Source: an uncultured Spartobacteria bacterium
Lineage (GTDB): Bacteria > Verrucomicrobiota > Verrucomicrobiia > Chthoniobacterales > Chthoniobacteraceae
Assembly: GCA_903916085.1 (NCBI GenBank)
Contig: CAIWVL010000046.1
Coordinates: 1-33,525 of the forward strand
Direction of reading: 5' to 3'
Length of the DNA: 33,525 nt
Made by a program: the position numbers and the translations under genes
Shown here: piece by piece, positions 1-8,787 of the stretch
Numbering within the stretch: position 1 is the first letter of the stretch
How the letters are laid out: each line of letters begins with the position of its first letter
Notes under the pieces: model-generated
The model's database searches: none
What the model was told of the DNA's origin: nothing
The model's input: only the letters and a program-made list of their open reading frames with translations

Positions 1-1132
1 AGGTGATGATCTTTCCGTAATTGGGGGTGAACTTATTTTCAGGATCCTCAGTGGTGACGCGGCACTGCACCGCATACCCGTTGCGAGGCACTGACTCCTG
101 CGCGGGAAGCATCAGTTCTGGGCCGTGCAGTTGGGCGCCCTGCGCAATAAGAATCTGGGAGCGAACGAGATCAATACCTGTGATTTGCTCGGTGACCGTG
201 TGCTCCACTTGGATGCGCGGGTTCATCTCGATAAAAAACCAGGCCTTGGTGTCGAGATCGTACAAGAACTCAACCGTGCCTGCGTTGTCGTACCCGATCT
301 CGCGAGCGATCCGGACGGCTGCATCGCAGAGTTCAGTGCGCACGCGTTCGTCGAGGCAAACCGAGGGTGCAATCTCAACCACCTTCTGGTGGCGACGCTG
401 CACGGAACAGTCGCGTTCGTGCAGATGCAAAACGTTCCCGTGGGCATCTCCAAGCACCTGCACTTCAATGTGTTTAGCGCGTGGGATGTATTTCTCCAAG
501 AACACGGCAGAATTCCCAAAAGCGCGTTCCGCCTCGCCCTGAGCCTCATCGAGAAGTGCTGCGAGATCCTCGGATTTCCGCACCACACGCATCCCGCGAC
601 CGCCGCCCCCGAAAGCGGCCTTGATGATCAGTGGGAAGCCGATTTCCTTGGCAATCGCCAGGGCCTCAGCCCGGTCGCTCACGGGATCTTCCGTACCCGG
701 GAGAGTGGGAACGTGGAGTTTTTGCGTGAGGGCGCGCGCGGCGACTTTATCGCCCATGAGCTCCAGCAACTCTGGCTTCGGCCCCACGAAAGCGATTCCA
801 GCCGCCGCACATGCACGGGCAAAGTGGGCATTTTCAGCGAGAAAGCCGTACCCTGGATGGATCATGTCGACGCCCTTTTCTTTGGCGAGGGCAACGATCC
901 CTTCAATGTCTAAGTAAGCTCCAACCGGGCCTTTACCTTCACCGACGAGATAGGCTTCGTCGGCCTTAAAGCGGTGCATGGAAAAGCGGTCTTCCTGTGC
1001 GTAAATGGCGACCGTCCGGAGGCCAAGTTCCGTGGCTGCTCGCATGATGCGAATGGCAATTTCAGAACGGTTTGCCACCAAGAGCTTTTTGGAGCCGATG
1101 ACGGAAGCGAGAGAAGTAGTCGAGCAAGACAT
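1..1132 (-). CDS. pyc: Pyruvate carboxylase, N-terminal biotin carboxylase domain (partial; C-terminus beyond window)
   Basis: Reverse-strand reading from ATG at 1132: MSCSTTSLASVIGSKKLLVANRSEIAIRIMRAATELGLRTVAIYAQEDRFSMHRFKADEAYLVGEG...FFIEMNPRIQVEHTVTEQITGIDLVRSQI...GYAVQCRVTTEDPENKFTPNYGKIIT. 'RVTTEDPENxFxPxYG' is typical of pyruvate carboxylase rather than AccC. Absent from the ORF track because it is truncated. Confidence 0.9.
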   Translation of the reverse strand, partial: MSCSTTSLASVIGSKKLLVANRSEIAIRIMRAATELGLRTVAIYAQEDRFSMHRFKADEAYLVGEGKGPVGAYLDIEGIVALAKEKGVDMIHPGYGFLAENAHFARACAAAGIAFVGPKPELLELMGDKVAARALTQKLHVPTLPGTEDPVSDRAEALAIAKEIGFPLIIKAAFGGGGRGMRVVRKSEDLAALLDEAQGEAERAFGNSAVFLEKYIPRAKHIEVQVLGDAHGNVLHLHERDCSVQRRHQKVVEIAPSVCLDERVRTELCDAAVRIAREIGYDNAGTVEFLYDLDTKAWFFIEMNPRIQVEHTVTEQITGIDLVRSQILIAQGAQLHGPELMLPAQESVPRNGYAVQCRVTTEDPENKFTPNYGKIIT

Positions 1133-1220
1133 AAGGGGGTCGCCGGAAAGATAAAGGCAAGCTAGTGGGGATGGGAAGAATGGGATTCAAGGAGAGGGAG
1201 TCCCATGGAGTCCCATTGCC

Positions 1221-1970
1221 TCACGCCAAATCCACAGCCACGGGGCAGTGGTCGGAACCAGTCACGTCACCTAAGATCCACGCGCGATTGAGCCGGGGGC
1301 GTAGCGTGGCGCTCGCCAAAAAGTAGTCGATCCGCCACCCAATGTTCCGTTCCCGCGCGCGCGCCATGGGACTCCACCAAGTGTAGTGGCCGCCGGCCTT
1401 CTCAAACTCGCGGAACGTGTCCACAAACCCGGCATCCACAAATGCCTGAAAGCCGCTTCGTTCTTCGGCGGTAAAGCCATGATTCCGGGTATTATCCTTG
1501 GGGCGAGCAAGATCCAGTTCCTGATGCGCCACGTTTAAGTCCCCGCAACACACTACCGGCTTGAGCGCCTCCAGCGCTTTCAAGTACGCCAAAAAATCCC
1601 GATCCCACTCCTGTCGATACGGCAAACGTGCCAGTTCTCTCTGCGAATTAGGCACATACACGCACACCAAATAAAACCCCGCAAACTCAGCTGTTAACAC
1701 CCTGCCCTCCCGATCGTGTGCCGCTACGCCGATGCCGGTGCTCACAGAGAGCGGTGGGATCCGAGTCAGCAATGCCGTCCCGGAATACCCTTTCTTTTCT
1801 GCGCTGTTGAAAAAGGCGCTATAACCTTCCCAGGCTGGGGTCACATCTGCCTCGGTACATTTAGTTTCCTGCAAGGCAAGAATGTCGGGCGCTTCGGTAG
1901 CAAGAAATTCACCAAAGTTCTTGCGCATCACAGCGCGCAACCCGTTAACGTTCCAAGAGATAAGTTTCAT
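1221..1970 (-). CDS. xth: Exodeoxyribonuclease III
   Basis: MKLISWNVNGLRAVMRKNF...LQETKC...CGDLNVAHQELDLARPK...GWRIDYFLAS...GSDHCPVAVDLA; EEP-family AP endonuclease motifs. Start taken at ATG 1970, not the extended ORF start at 2276. Confidence 0.95.
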   Translation of the reverse strand: MKLISWNVNGLRAVMRKNFGEFLATEAPDILALQETKCTEADVTPAWEGYSAFFNSAEKKGYSGTALLTRIPPLSVSTGIGVAAHDREGRVLTAEFAGFYLVCVYVPNSQRELARLPYRQEWDRDFLAYLKALEALKPVVCCGDLNVAHQELDLARPKDNTRNHGFTAEERSGFQAFVDAGFVDTFREFEKAGGHYTWWSPMARARERNIGWRIDYFLASATLRPRLNRAWILGDVTGSDHCPVAVDLA

Positions 1971-2829
1971 GAGGTGGTAAGTTTTCAGTCCCGCCAGCGG
2001 CGCCCAGCACTGCGCCGATCGTACGCACAGCCGCACTTGTTGCGCGGACGTTGTGCACGCGGAAAATGTGCGCGCCCCGCAGCATTCCCTGAACCACGCA
2101 CGCCACTGTGCCGGCGTCTCGCTGGGCTGGATCTGTAATGCCCAACACATTTCCAATGACCGTTTTACGCGATACAGGGAGAAGCACAGGCCGACCGAAC
2201 CGATTGAGCCGCTCCAAATGCGCGTAGATCCGGAGGTTGTCGGCAGTTTGTTTGGCGAAGTCGATGCCCGGATCAAGAATCACAGCTTCACGTGGCAGTC
2301 CGGCGGCTTCGACGAGCGCAAGTTTTTCCTCAAAAAACAGTTCCAACGCCTCCAACACGTCTGCGTAGCCAACGTGTGTGTGGGGAACCTTGGGCAGCCC
2401 AATGCTGTGCATCACCAAAAGCGCGGCTCCCGTTTGTGCACAAATGCGTGCATTGGAATCGTCCGGCAAAGCGCCGATGTCATTGAGTATATCGCCTCCG
2501 AGCGCCAACACTTCCCGTGCGACTTCAGGGCGCCAGGTGTTTATGGAAAGCGGCTGTTCGATGCCACTTTCGATCCAGTGCTCTACAAAACCACACAGGC
2601 GATCGACTTCCTCCTGCACGCTAATGGGTTCACGATTGGTGCGGGCGCTCTCGGCCCCGACGTCGATAATGTCCGCGCCATCGGATAAAAGCTGCTGTGC
2701 ATGGGCGAGACACGCCGTGGCATCAGCAAGGCCATCGCCTGAAAATGAATCTGCCGAGAGGTTTACAATCCCCATCACCAAAGGTTGGCGGGGGAACTCA
2801 AAGACATGACCGCGCGCTCGTAAAATCAT
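1945..2829 (-). CDS. folP: Dihydropteroate synthase
   Basis: LVMGIVNLSADSFSGDG...GADIIDVGAESAR...DILNDIGA...ILDPGIDFAKQTADN...VSRKTVIGNVLG; DHPS motifs. Overlaps the xth start by 26 nt. Confidence 0.92.
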   Translation of the reverse strand: MILRARGHVFEFPRQPLVMGIVNLSADSFSGDGLADATACLAHAQQLLSDGADIIDVGAESARTNREPISVQEEVDRLCGFVEHWIESGIEQPLSINTWRPEVAREVLALGGDILNDIGALPDDSNARICAQTGAALLVMHSIGLPKVPHTHVGYADVLEALELFFEEKLALVEAAGLPREAVILDPGIDFAKQTADNLRIYAHLERLNRFGRPVLLPVSRKTVIGNVLGITDPAQRDAGTVACVVQGMLRGAHIFRVHNVRATSAAVRTIGAVLGAAGGTENLPPHETYLLER

Positions 2830-3659
2830 TCTGCACCCTCCGCCCTTCGCGACGCCGGGAGAGGCACGCTAATGCGGCGCCCCGCCTCAAACCGCACGAG
2901 TTCGGTATAACCCACCTCACGCAGCATTTCGACCGTAGCCTCGAACCCAGCGCCAAGCTCCTCTACTGCATGGGCATCCGAATTAATCAGAACGGGTACG
3001 CCCGCTTCCTTGGCCAGTGCCACAAAGCCCCGCGCCGGGTACAGTTCGCGACAATCCTTACGCAGCCCAGCGGTGTTCACTTCATACGCAAGCCCTGTGT
3101 CCACGAGCGCCTGGATGCTCCCCTCGTAAAACCGCCGCAAATCGCCCTTCGGTACAAAGCCAAACTTCTTGGGCAGATCAGGATGCGCCATAAAATCAAA
3201 CCAACCGGAACGAATGCACTCCTCATAGCGAGCCCAGTATGCGGTCCAGATTTCCTCGGGATCCTGGTCTCGATAGCGGCTCAGATACTTGGGATTATCG
3301 ACTTCAAAGCCGTCGCCCAAATAATGGACACTCCCAATCCAAAAGTCCCAAGAAGCGGCACTACGAAGCTCCTCCCACCAGGACTGGCAGCCATCGAGAT
3401 AATCCATTTCGAGACCGAGTCGGATTGGGAGCTGAGGCAAACGCGCCCTCACATCTTCAATGGATGCAAGGTATTGGGGAAGCTCTTCGCGGAGCATACG
3501 CCAGTCGTCAAAAAGAGACGGCATGGGGTTATGGTCGGCAAATCCGAGTTCATCCAAGCCCAGAGCTAACGCCTTCTGCGCCATTTCCAACGGCCAGCCT
3601 TGCGCATGCCTGCAAAGGGGCGTGTGCACGTGGTAATCGGTGAATCCGGAAAGGGGCAT
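2826..3659 (-). CDS. PHP-domain histidinol-phosphatase (HisJ/HisK family)
   Basis: FTDYHVHTPLCRHAQGWPLEMAQKALALGLDELGFADHNPMP...GSVHYLGDGFEVDNP...FDFMAHPDLPKKFG...VLINSDAHAVEELG; PHP-family motifs. 4-nt overlap with folP. Confidence 0.88.
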   Translation of the reverse strand: MPLSGFTDYHVHTPLCRHAQGWPLEMAQKALALGLDELGFADHNPMPSLFDDWRMLREELPQYLASIEDVRARLPQLPIRLGLEMDYLDGCQSWWEELRSAASWDFWIGSVHYLGDGFEVDNPKYLSRYRDQDPEEIWTAYWARYEECIRSGWFDFMAHPDLPKKFGFVPKGDLRRFYEGSIQALVDTGLAYEVNTAGLRKDCRELYPARGFVALAKEAGVPVLINSDAHAVEELGAGFEATVEMLREVGYTELVRFEAGRRISVPLPASRRAEGAE

Positions 3660-3751
3660 CCGAACTTTCTACGACAATCCCGTAGCGATTGGGAGAGGTG
3701 AAACGTCCCGCCTTTGCGTTCGATGTGAGCTTGACGTTAGATTCTCGTAAA

Positions 3752-4402
3752 ATGGAGCAGCCAGACCTCATTCCTTTTCAGGCCGACACCCCAGGCATAA
3801 GTGGACGCGCGGTACCGCCCTTCTTCGCCGAGTCCGGACCAATCACATCTGTTATTTTTGGCGAGGCCCCGGGCCCACGCGGAGCGGACCGCAGCGGCAT
3901 TCCGTTCTGGGGCGATGGCGCTGGCCTGCCGTTGTACAGAGCGTTGGAGCGCGCAGGCTGTGCACACATTCCAGATCAAGCATGGGAGCCTTGGGAAGGA
4001 AGTCGTCTCATTGCGGCTGGCCTGCGCCCAACACTTTCCGGCGTAGCGCTTAGCAACGCGTTCCCACGCTGCCCCACTAACGACGGACGCCGTTTCCGCG
4101 CTCCCTCGCGAACAGAACTGCACTCTGCAGAAAATCTCACAAGACTGGAAAACGAACTGCGTGCCGCCATGTTACGAGGAGCCGTCCAAGTCGTAACACT
4201 AGGTCGATGCGCCGGGGACGTTCTTGCACCGCTCGCGGAGAAGCTGGCGCTTCGGCTACTGGCGCTACCGCATCCCAGTGCACAGGGACTCCTCTCAGAC
4301 GCCCCAAATCGAGGCAAAGGCCAGCGTTTAGCGGATCTGCAAACTGCTTGGGAAGAAAGATTAGCGGCGGCTCTCTGCAACCAACCCACGGACCATTTAT
4401 GA
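3752..4402 (+). CDS. Uracil-DNA glycosylase superfamily protein (divergent)
   Basis: Motif VIFGEAPGPRGADRSGIPFWGDGAGLPLYRALERAGC, then ALSNAFPRCPTNDGRRFRAP and LALPHPSAQGLL. Likely ATG at 3752; the ORF track gives an upstream TTG at 3689. Confidence 0.7.
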   Translation: MEQPDLIPFQADTPGISGRAVPPFFAESGPITSVIFGEAPGPRGADRSGIPFWGDGAGLPLYRALERAGCAHIPDQAWEPWEGSRLIAAGLRPTLSGVALSNAFPRCPTNDGRRFRAPSRTELHSAENLTRLENELRAAMLRGAVQVVTLGRCAGDVLAPLAEKLALRLLALPHPSAQGLLSDAPNRGKGQRLADLQTAWEERLAAALCNQPTDHL

Positions 4403-4423
4403 ATCTGACAATTCCGCACCCGT

Positions 4424-6121
4424 TTAGAGGGTCCCAAGCATCTCCCCCCAATTGATCGGCTCCGCTAAAAGCGCAGGCTCATCAAACTCGCTCCGCTGGA
4501 ATTTTTCTAACGCCTCAGCCACGTCCTCCCATGGCTGCAACTCAAAGCTCACCCGGTCCCCCGGACGCAGCCCCGCCGCACTCGTGAGCACCTGCTCCTT
4601 CATACTCCACGTCAAAACGAGGCACTCCTGCCCCGAGCCCACGCCCTCCGCCTGCACATCCACAAGGTGAACACACACAATGTGTTCTCGATACGGAACA
4701 CTCCCCGGACGAGGCACCGACGAAAGGCGAGATACGATGCCAGTCACCCTTTGACGTGAGCCGGTGGCTATCCCATAAAAACTCGCTGGCGGAGACTCCC
4801 CCGTTTGCATCGACAGCTGCTTCCAGTCTCCAAACGCCAACTCCCGGGCGGCCAGCTCCCAAACGACCACGCGTTTCCTGCGTAACCGGTCGTGACCCGA
4901 AGCCAATTCGCGTTGCAGAAGCTGGCGGGTGGCAAACGCGCCGTCACTGTTACGGACGATCGCGTCCACTGACCGACCAAGCTTGACGCTCAGCTGCTCG
5001 GCAAACCCAGCACCCTCGCCCCAGCCCATCGCACCCATAGAAAAGATGTTCGAGAAACTGTCTCCCAATAAGAGAACATCCGAGTCTGGCGAAGGCTTCC
5101 AGAGTGCATTTTCTTGAGTCACCGGTTGGATTTCTACGGCCTCAGGCGTGAAAAGCGCCTGGTCCTGGGGCAAACCCAACAACCCAAGGGTATCGCCCAA
5201 GCCCGAAACCACCACGGGACGGTTACGCTCCAAACCACGCGTCGGGGGGGCCGACAGCGGCTCAATGGCACGCGCCACCGCGCCGGCAACCGCCTCCATA
5301 GCAGTAGGGGTCCAGTGCGTGTCAGTGGCCAGATACTGCGGTTCACCCGTTGTTTTGAGGCGCTCCAAAAGTACGTCGGTGGCGTCGTAAACCGTCACGC
5401 CCTGTTCCCGGAGGCGGGACACCCAGTCTTCAAAAGAGACATTGTGCCGCGCTCGAACCACATCGGTGCCAGTCAGCCGGTGCCCTTCAATACACGGCTT
5501 CACCGGGACAGGCACAACCACAAGCCGAATGCTTCTTGCGGCTAGTTGCCGTTGAAAATCCACAATACACCCGAGCGAATCTGGGTTGATGTGCTCCTTT
5601 GACTGCCGCGCCTTCTGCACATTCTCCTTCAAAAAGGGCGCGCCATTCACGTAATCCACGTCTTTACGAAAAAAAAGCCACCCACCAGCGGCAGGCAACA
5701 CTTGCTGATTACCCGTGCCTAAAAAGTGCGTCAAAAACGCCTGCACTCTCGGACGCAATGCGCTCATAAGCTGGGAGTGATCCTCCAGCCCCTTCTCAAC
5801 ATCACGCGTCGCGCTTGGGGACGGAAGCAACGCCCAAATTGCGGCAGGTGTGCGCGCCTGAACAAGCAACTCGGCCCTAGGTAACAACCGAGCGAACGCA
5901 GCACCCACAGAAACGTGATCCGAGGTATGAGGGGCTTTTATAAAGAGCGCCGTAGCAAAACCAGCACCCAGCATCAGCAGAAAGCCAACACACAAAACGA
6001 CTCGCGCTCCCCGCGAAAACCGAGTTCCTGTCAAATCGCGCTGCGCCTCCTGCTCACGGGGAGCCAAAGGAGAGTGGAGCGCAGGCGTCTGCTCTGGAGA
6101 AACTGGCGGGGCGCTGTGCAT
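4424..6121 (-). CDS. AlgJ/AlgX-like SGNH-fold O-acetyltransferase accessory protein with C-terminal extension
   Basis: GGWLFFRKDVDYVNG...RLVVVPVPVKP...LATDTHWTPTAMEAVA...VLLLGDSFSNIFS...VVWELAARELAFG; AlgJ/AlgX motifs (DTHW, GDSF). ATG at 6121 lies adjacent to the upstream MBOAT stop. About 130 aa extra at the C-terminus. Confidence 0.8.
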   Translation of the reverse strand: MHSAPPVSPEQTPALHSPLAPREQEAQRDLTGTRFSRGARVVLCVGFLLMLGAGFATALFIKAPHTSDHVSVGAAFARLLPRAELLVQARTPAAIWALLPSPSATRDVEKGLEDHSQLMSALRPRVQAFLTHFLGTGNQQVLPAAGGWLFFRKDVDYVNGAPFLKENVQKARQSKEHINPDSLGCIVDFQRQLAARSIRLVVVPVPVKPCIEGHRLTGTDVVRARHNVSFEDWVSRLREQGVTVYDATDVLLERLKTTGEPQYLATDTHWTPTAMEAVAGAVARAIEPLSAPPTRGLERNRPVVVSGLGDTLGLLGLPQDQALFTPEAVEIQPVTQENALWKPSPDSDVLLLGDSFSNIFSMGAMGWGEGAGFAEQLSVKLGRSVDAIVRNSDGAFATRQLLQRELASGHDRLRRKRVVVWELAARELAFGDWKQLSMQTGESPPASFYGIATGSRQRVTGIVSRLSSVPRPGSVPYREHIVCVHLVDVQAEGVGSGQECLVLTWSMKEQVLTSAAGLRPGDRVSFELQPWEDVAEALEKFQRSEFDEPALLAEPINWGEMLGTL

Positions 6122-6122
6122 T

Positions 6123-7604
6123 CTAAAAAATGGAGTAGATGAAAGGATTGTAGTCCTGAGTAAGCAGAGCCACAACCGCCCCCCAGCCTAACAGAAGCGC
6201 CACGACAGCCTTTTGCCAGGACAGGCACTGGGTCCATTCCCACGTCTGCTGACCGAAAGCCACCACCGAAGCCGCGACCCCTAAGTGCAGCACCAGAAAG
6301 GGTTGCTGCCAGGGACCACCCAAAATCTCGCGCCCCACGGCTGGCCCCCGCGAAAACGCGAACATGCTGCCCAAATAGTCCAAGGCCTCACTCAAAGTTG
6401 CCGAACGAAAAAGCACCCAACCCACAAGCACCACACACAGCGTCAAGGAGCGGCGAAAAAGCAGAGGCAAGCGCAGTCCGGGTGCGACTTTCCCGACGAT
6501 CCGCTCAAAGGCGAGCACGGCGCCATGAAGAGCACCCCAGAGGACAAAGGTCCACGACGCGCCATGCCACAAGCCGCCCAAAAGCATGGTAGCAAATAGA
6601 TTCAAACAGGTCCGCGCTTCTCCTTGCCGGTTTCCTCCGAGAGGAATGTACAAATAATTCCTAAGCCATGAAGAAAGAGAAATGTGCCAGCGCCTCCAAA
6701 AGTCTGTTATCGAAACAGCCGAGTAAGGTGCATTAAAATTACGAGCGAAAACAAATCCAAACAGCAGGCCTAAGCCAATCGCCATGTCGGAATAACCACT
6801 GAAATCAAAATAGATTTGCAGTGCATACGCGGTAACGCCCGTCCACGCATCCACAACACCACGCGTTGCGGCATCAAAAACTGCATCTGCCACTTTGCCG
6901 CAGGGATTAGCGAGAAGCACCTTTTTGCTAAGGCCCAGGAGGAAGAAAGCGGCGCCACGAGCGCATTTGTCTAAGGAAAGAGACCGAGACTTAAGCTGTT
7001 CAGCCAAAAACGAGAATTGTAGAATCGGCCCGGCGACCAAGTGTGGGAACATCGAAACGAAACAGGAGAAATCGATAAAGTTTTCCATCGCCTCCGCTTC
7101 ACCCCGATAGACATCTATAATATAGCTAAGAGCCTGAAACGTATAAAAACTAATTCCCAAAGGAAGCACTACTTGCAAGGTCGTTTGAATACTCGCCGAG
7201 GATATTCCCAAAGCAGCAGTCATTTGATTCCAACTCTCCACACCGAAGTGAAAGTACTTAAAAAAACCCAATGCCAAGAGATTGCTACAAATAGAAAGCA
7301 ATAAAGCGCATTTACGCGTTTGACTGGGCTTACCAGACGCTCCCAATGGCGGCGACGCAACATCGCCGGATTTACTCCACCAACGCCAGCGGTTTCTGGC
7401 GATGACTAGACTCAACAACCAATCAAACGTAGTGGTCGCAAACATCAGCACGATAAAGCGTGGCTCCGCCCAGCCATAGAAGGCGTACCCAGTCACCACC
7501 AGCCACAAATTACGCAACCGTTGCGACGCACCCGCAAGCAGGTAGTAAACCGCCAGCGACACGGGTAGGAAATAAAACAAAAAAAGGTGCGAGCTGAAAA
7601 CCAT
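6123..7604 (-). CDS. MBOAT-family O-acyltransferase (AlgI-like)
   Basis: MVFSSHLFLFYFLPVSLAVYYLL...NLWLVVTGYAFYGWAEPRFIVLMFATTTFDW...LPLGISFYTFQALSYIIDVYRGE...DFWRRWHISLSSWLRNYLYIPLGGNR...MLLGGLWHGASWTFVLWGALHG; classic AlgI/DltB features. Confidence 0.95.
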   Translation of the reverse strand: MVFSSHLFLFYFLPVSLAVYYLLAGASQRLRNLWLVVTGYAFYGWAEPRFIVLMFATTTFDWLLSLVIARNRWRWWSKSGDVASPPLGASGKPSQTRKCALLLSICSNLLALGFFKYFHFGVESWNQMTAALGISSASIQTTLQVVLPLGISFYTFQALSYIIDVYRGEAEAMENFIDFSCFVSMFPHLVAGPILQFSFLAEQLKSRSLSLDKCARGAAFFLLGLSKKVLLANPCGKVADAVFDAATRGVVDAWTGVTAYALQIYFDFSGYSDMAIGLGLLFGFVFARNFNAPYSAVSITDFWRRWHISLSSWLRNYLYIPLGGNRQGEARTCLNLFATMLLGGLWHGASWTFVLWGALHGAVLAFERIVGKVAPGLRLPLLFRRSLTLCVVLVGWVLFRSATLSEALDYLGSMFAFSRGPAVGREILGGPWQQPFLVLHLGVAASVVAFGQQTWEWTQCLSWQKAVVALLLGWGAVVALLTQDYNPFIYSIF

Positions 7605-7698
7605 GCGAAGCGGGCACTAAAACTCTGGTCAGCAAAATCAGGATTGGAAGCCCAACTGCTGTTTCCTTTATACTCTCGAAGCCCATTTTCAAATAACG

Positions 7699-8757
7699 AT
7701 GACAACGATTGTGCCCCGGATGCGCTTTTTCTTACGCACGCTTCTCAGCCTGCTGGCGCTGGCCGCCCCAGCACTCTCCATCGCCGTGGACGCGAGAAAC
7801 GCCTCAACTACCAACTCAAGCGCTCAAGCGCCCAGTCCCGTCGTGGAAACAGAAAACGGTACTCTTTTCCTCACCTCAGAACTGCGCTTCCTCCAGTTCC
7901 CGACGTTCTGGGCGGAAGCCGCCCTCAAAGCCGCCCGCTCCCCAAAACCCGAGAATGCCGATCCACTCCCAGCAATTGTCGATTTCCATAAGCAACTCGC
8001 TGAAATGGGAATTCGTTTGTTGCTCGTCCCGGTGCCTCCCAAAGCGTGGTACGCCAAGTTTGCTCCAGAAATCGAGGGCGAGCTCCACGGACGCCAAACC
8101 GATTCTTTAAGCCAATTCTACGCCCGCCTCGCGGAGGAAGGAGTCCAGTGTATCGATTTACGCCCCTCCTTCGCACAACACGAAGCCGCTGGAGAGGCTA
8201 TGTACTGCAAAACCGACTCTCATTGGTCCGGCGCTGGGTGCGTCGTCGCCGCACAAACCGTGGCCACCCAACTAGCTGCGCTTCAAGCGCTTCCCGCCAG
8301 CCCGGCATCGCCCCCCGCGCTGACGCAACGCTGGAGCGACGTCCAAATAAAGGGCGATTTACTGGAGTGGAGTCACGCCTCCAAGACCACCCAGGAAGCG
8401 CTCCGTGTGCGTGAAATCACTCTTCCCCAACACCAGCCGCTGTCTCCTGATGTTGCGAGCCCGATCCTCATCCTTGGCGATAGCCATACTCTTGTGTTTC
8501 ACGATTTTCTCGCGGAACACGCCGGATTTCCCGATCAAATCGCCCTGGAATCTGGTCGCGTCCCAGACTGGATCGGAACCCGTGGTTCAGGCGCTAACGC
8601 GGTGCGTGTGAGCTTATTCCGGCGCAACCTCAAGGATGCGTCCTATCTCGCCGGTAAAAAGGTGGTGATTTGGTGCTTTGCAGCTCGCGAGTTCACGGAA
8701 GCCGAACAGGGCTGGCAGAAAATACCGCTCACTCCACGTGCCAACACAGGGAAATAA
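7699..8757 (+). CDS. AlgJ/AlgX-like SGNH hydrolase-type acetyltransferase protein
   Basis: N-terminal signal-like segment; FLTSELRFLQFPTFW...RLLLVPVPPKAWYAKF...MYCKTDSHWSGAGCVVAAQ...ILILGDSHTLVFHDFLAEHAGF...KKVVIWCFAAREFTE. Confidence 0.8.
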   Translation: MTTIVPRMRFFLRTLLSLLALAAPALSIAVDARNASTTNSSAQAPSPVVETENGTLFLTSELRFLQFPTFWAEAALKAARSPKPENADPLPAIVDFHKQLAEMGIRLLLVPVPPKAWYAKFAPEIEGELHGRQTDSLSQFYARLAEEGVQCIDLRPSFAQHEAAGEAMYCKTDSHWSGAGCVVAAQTVATQLAALQALPASPASPPALTQRWSDVQIKGDLLEWSHASKTTQEALRVREITLPQHQPLSPDVASPILILGDSHTLVFHDFLAEHAGFPDQIALESGRVPDWIGTRGSGANAVRVSLFRRNLKDASYLAGKKVVIWCFAAREFTEAEQGWQKIPLTPRANTGK

Positions 8758-8787
8758 ACTTCGCCCTTTGCCTGATCGTTGATTGCA

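Noticed and set aside
125-913. Long + strand ORF (262 aa) at the left edge
   Set aside because: Antisense shadow of pyruvate carboxylase; the translation has no recognisable family and the opposite strand is clearly coding.
1971-2276. N-terminal extension of the xth ORF to 2276
   Set aside because: Overlaps folP coding sequence; homology to ExoIII begins at MKLISWNVNG (ATG 1970).
2428-2442. TTTGTGCACAAA palindrome (matches TTRTNCACA on both strands)
   Set aside because: Isolated occurrence inside folP; about the number expected by chance in 33 kb, no clustering.
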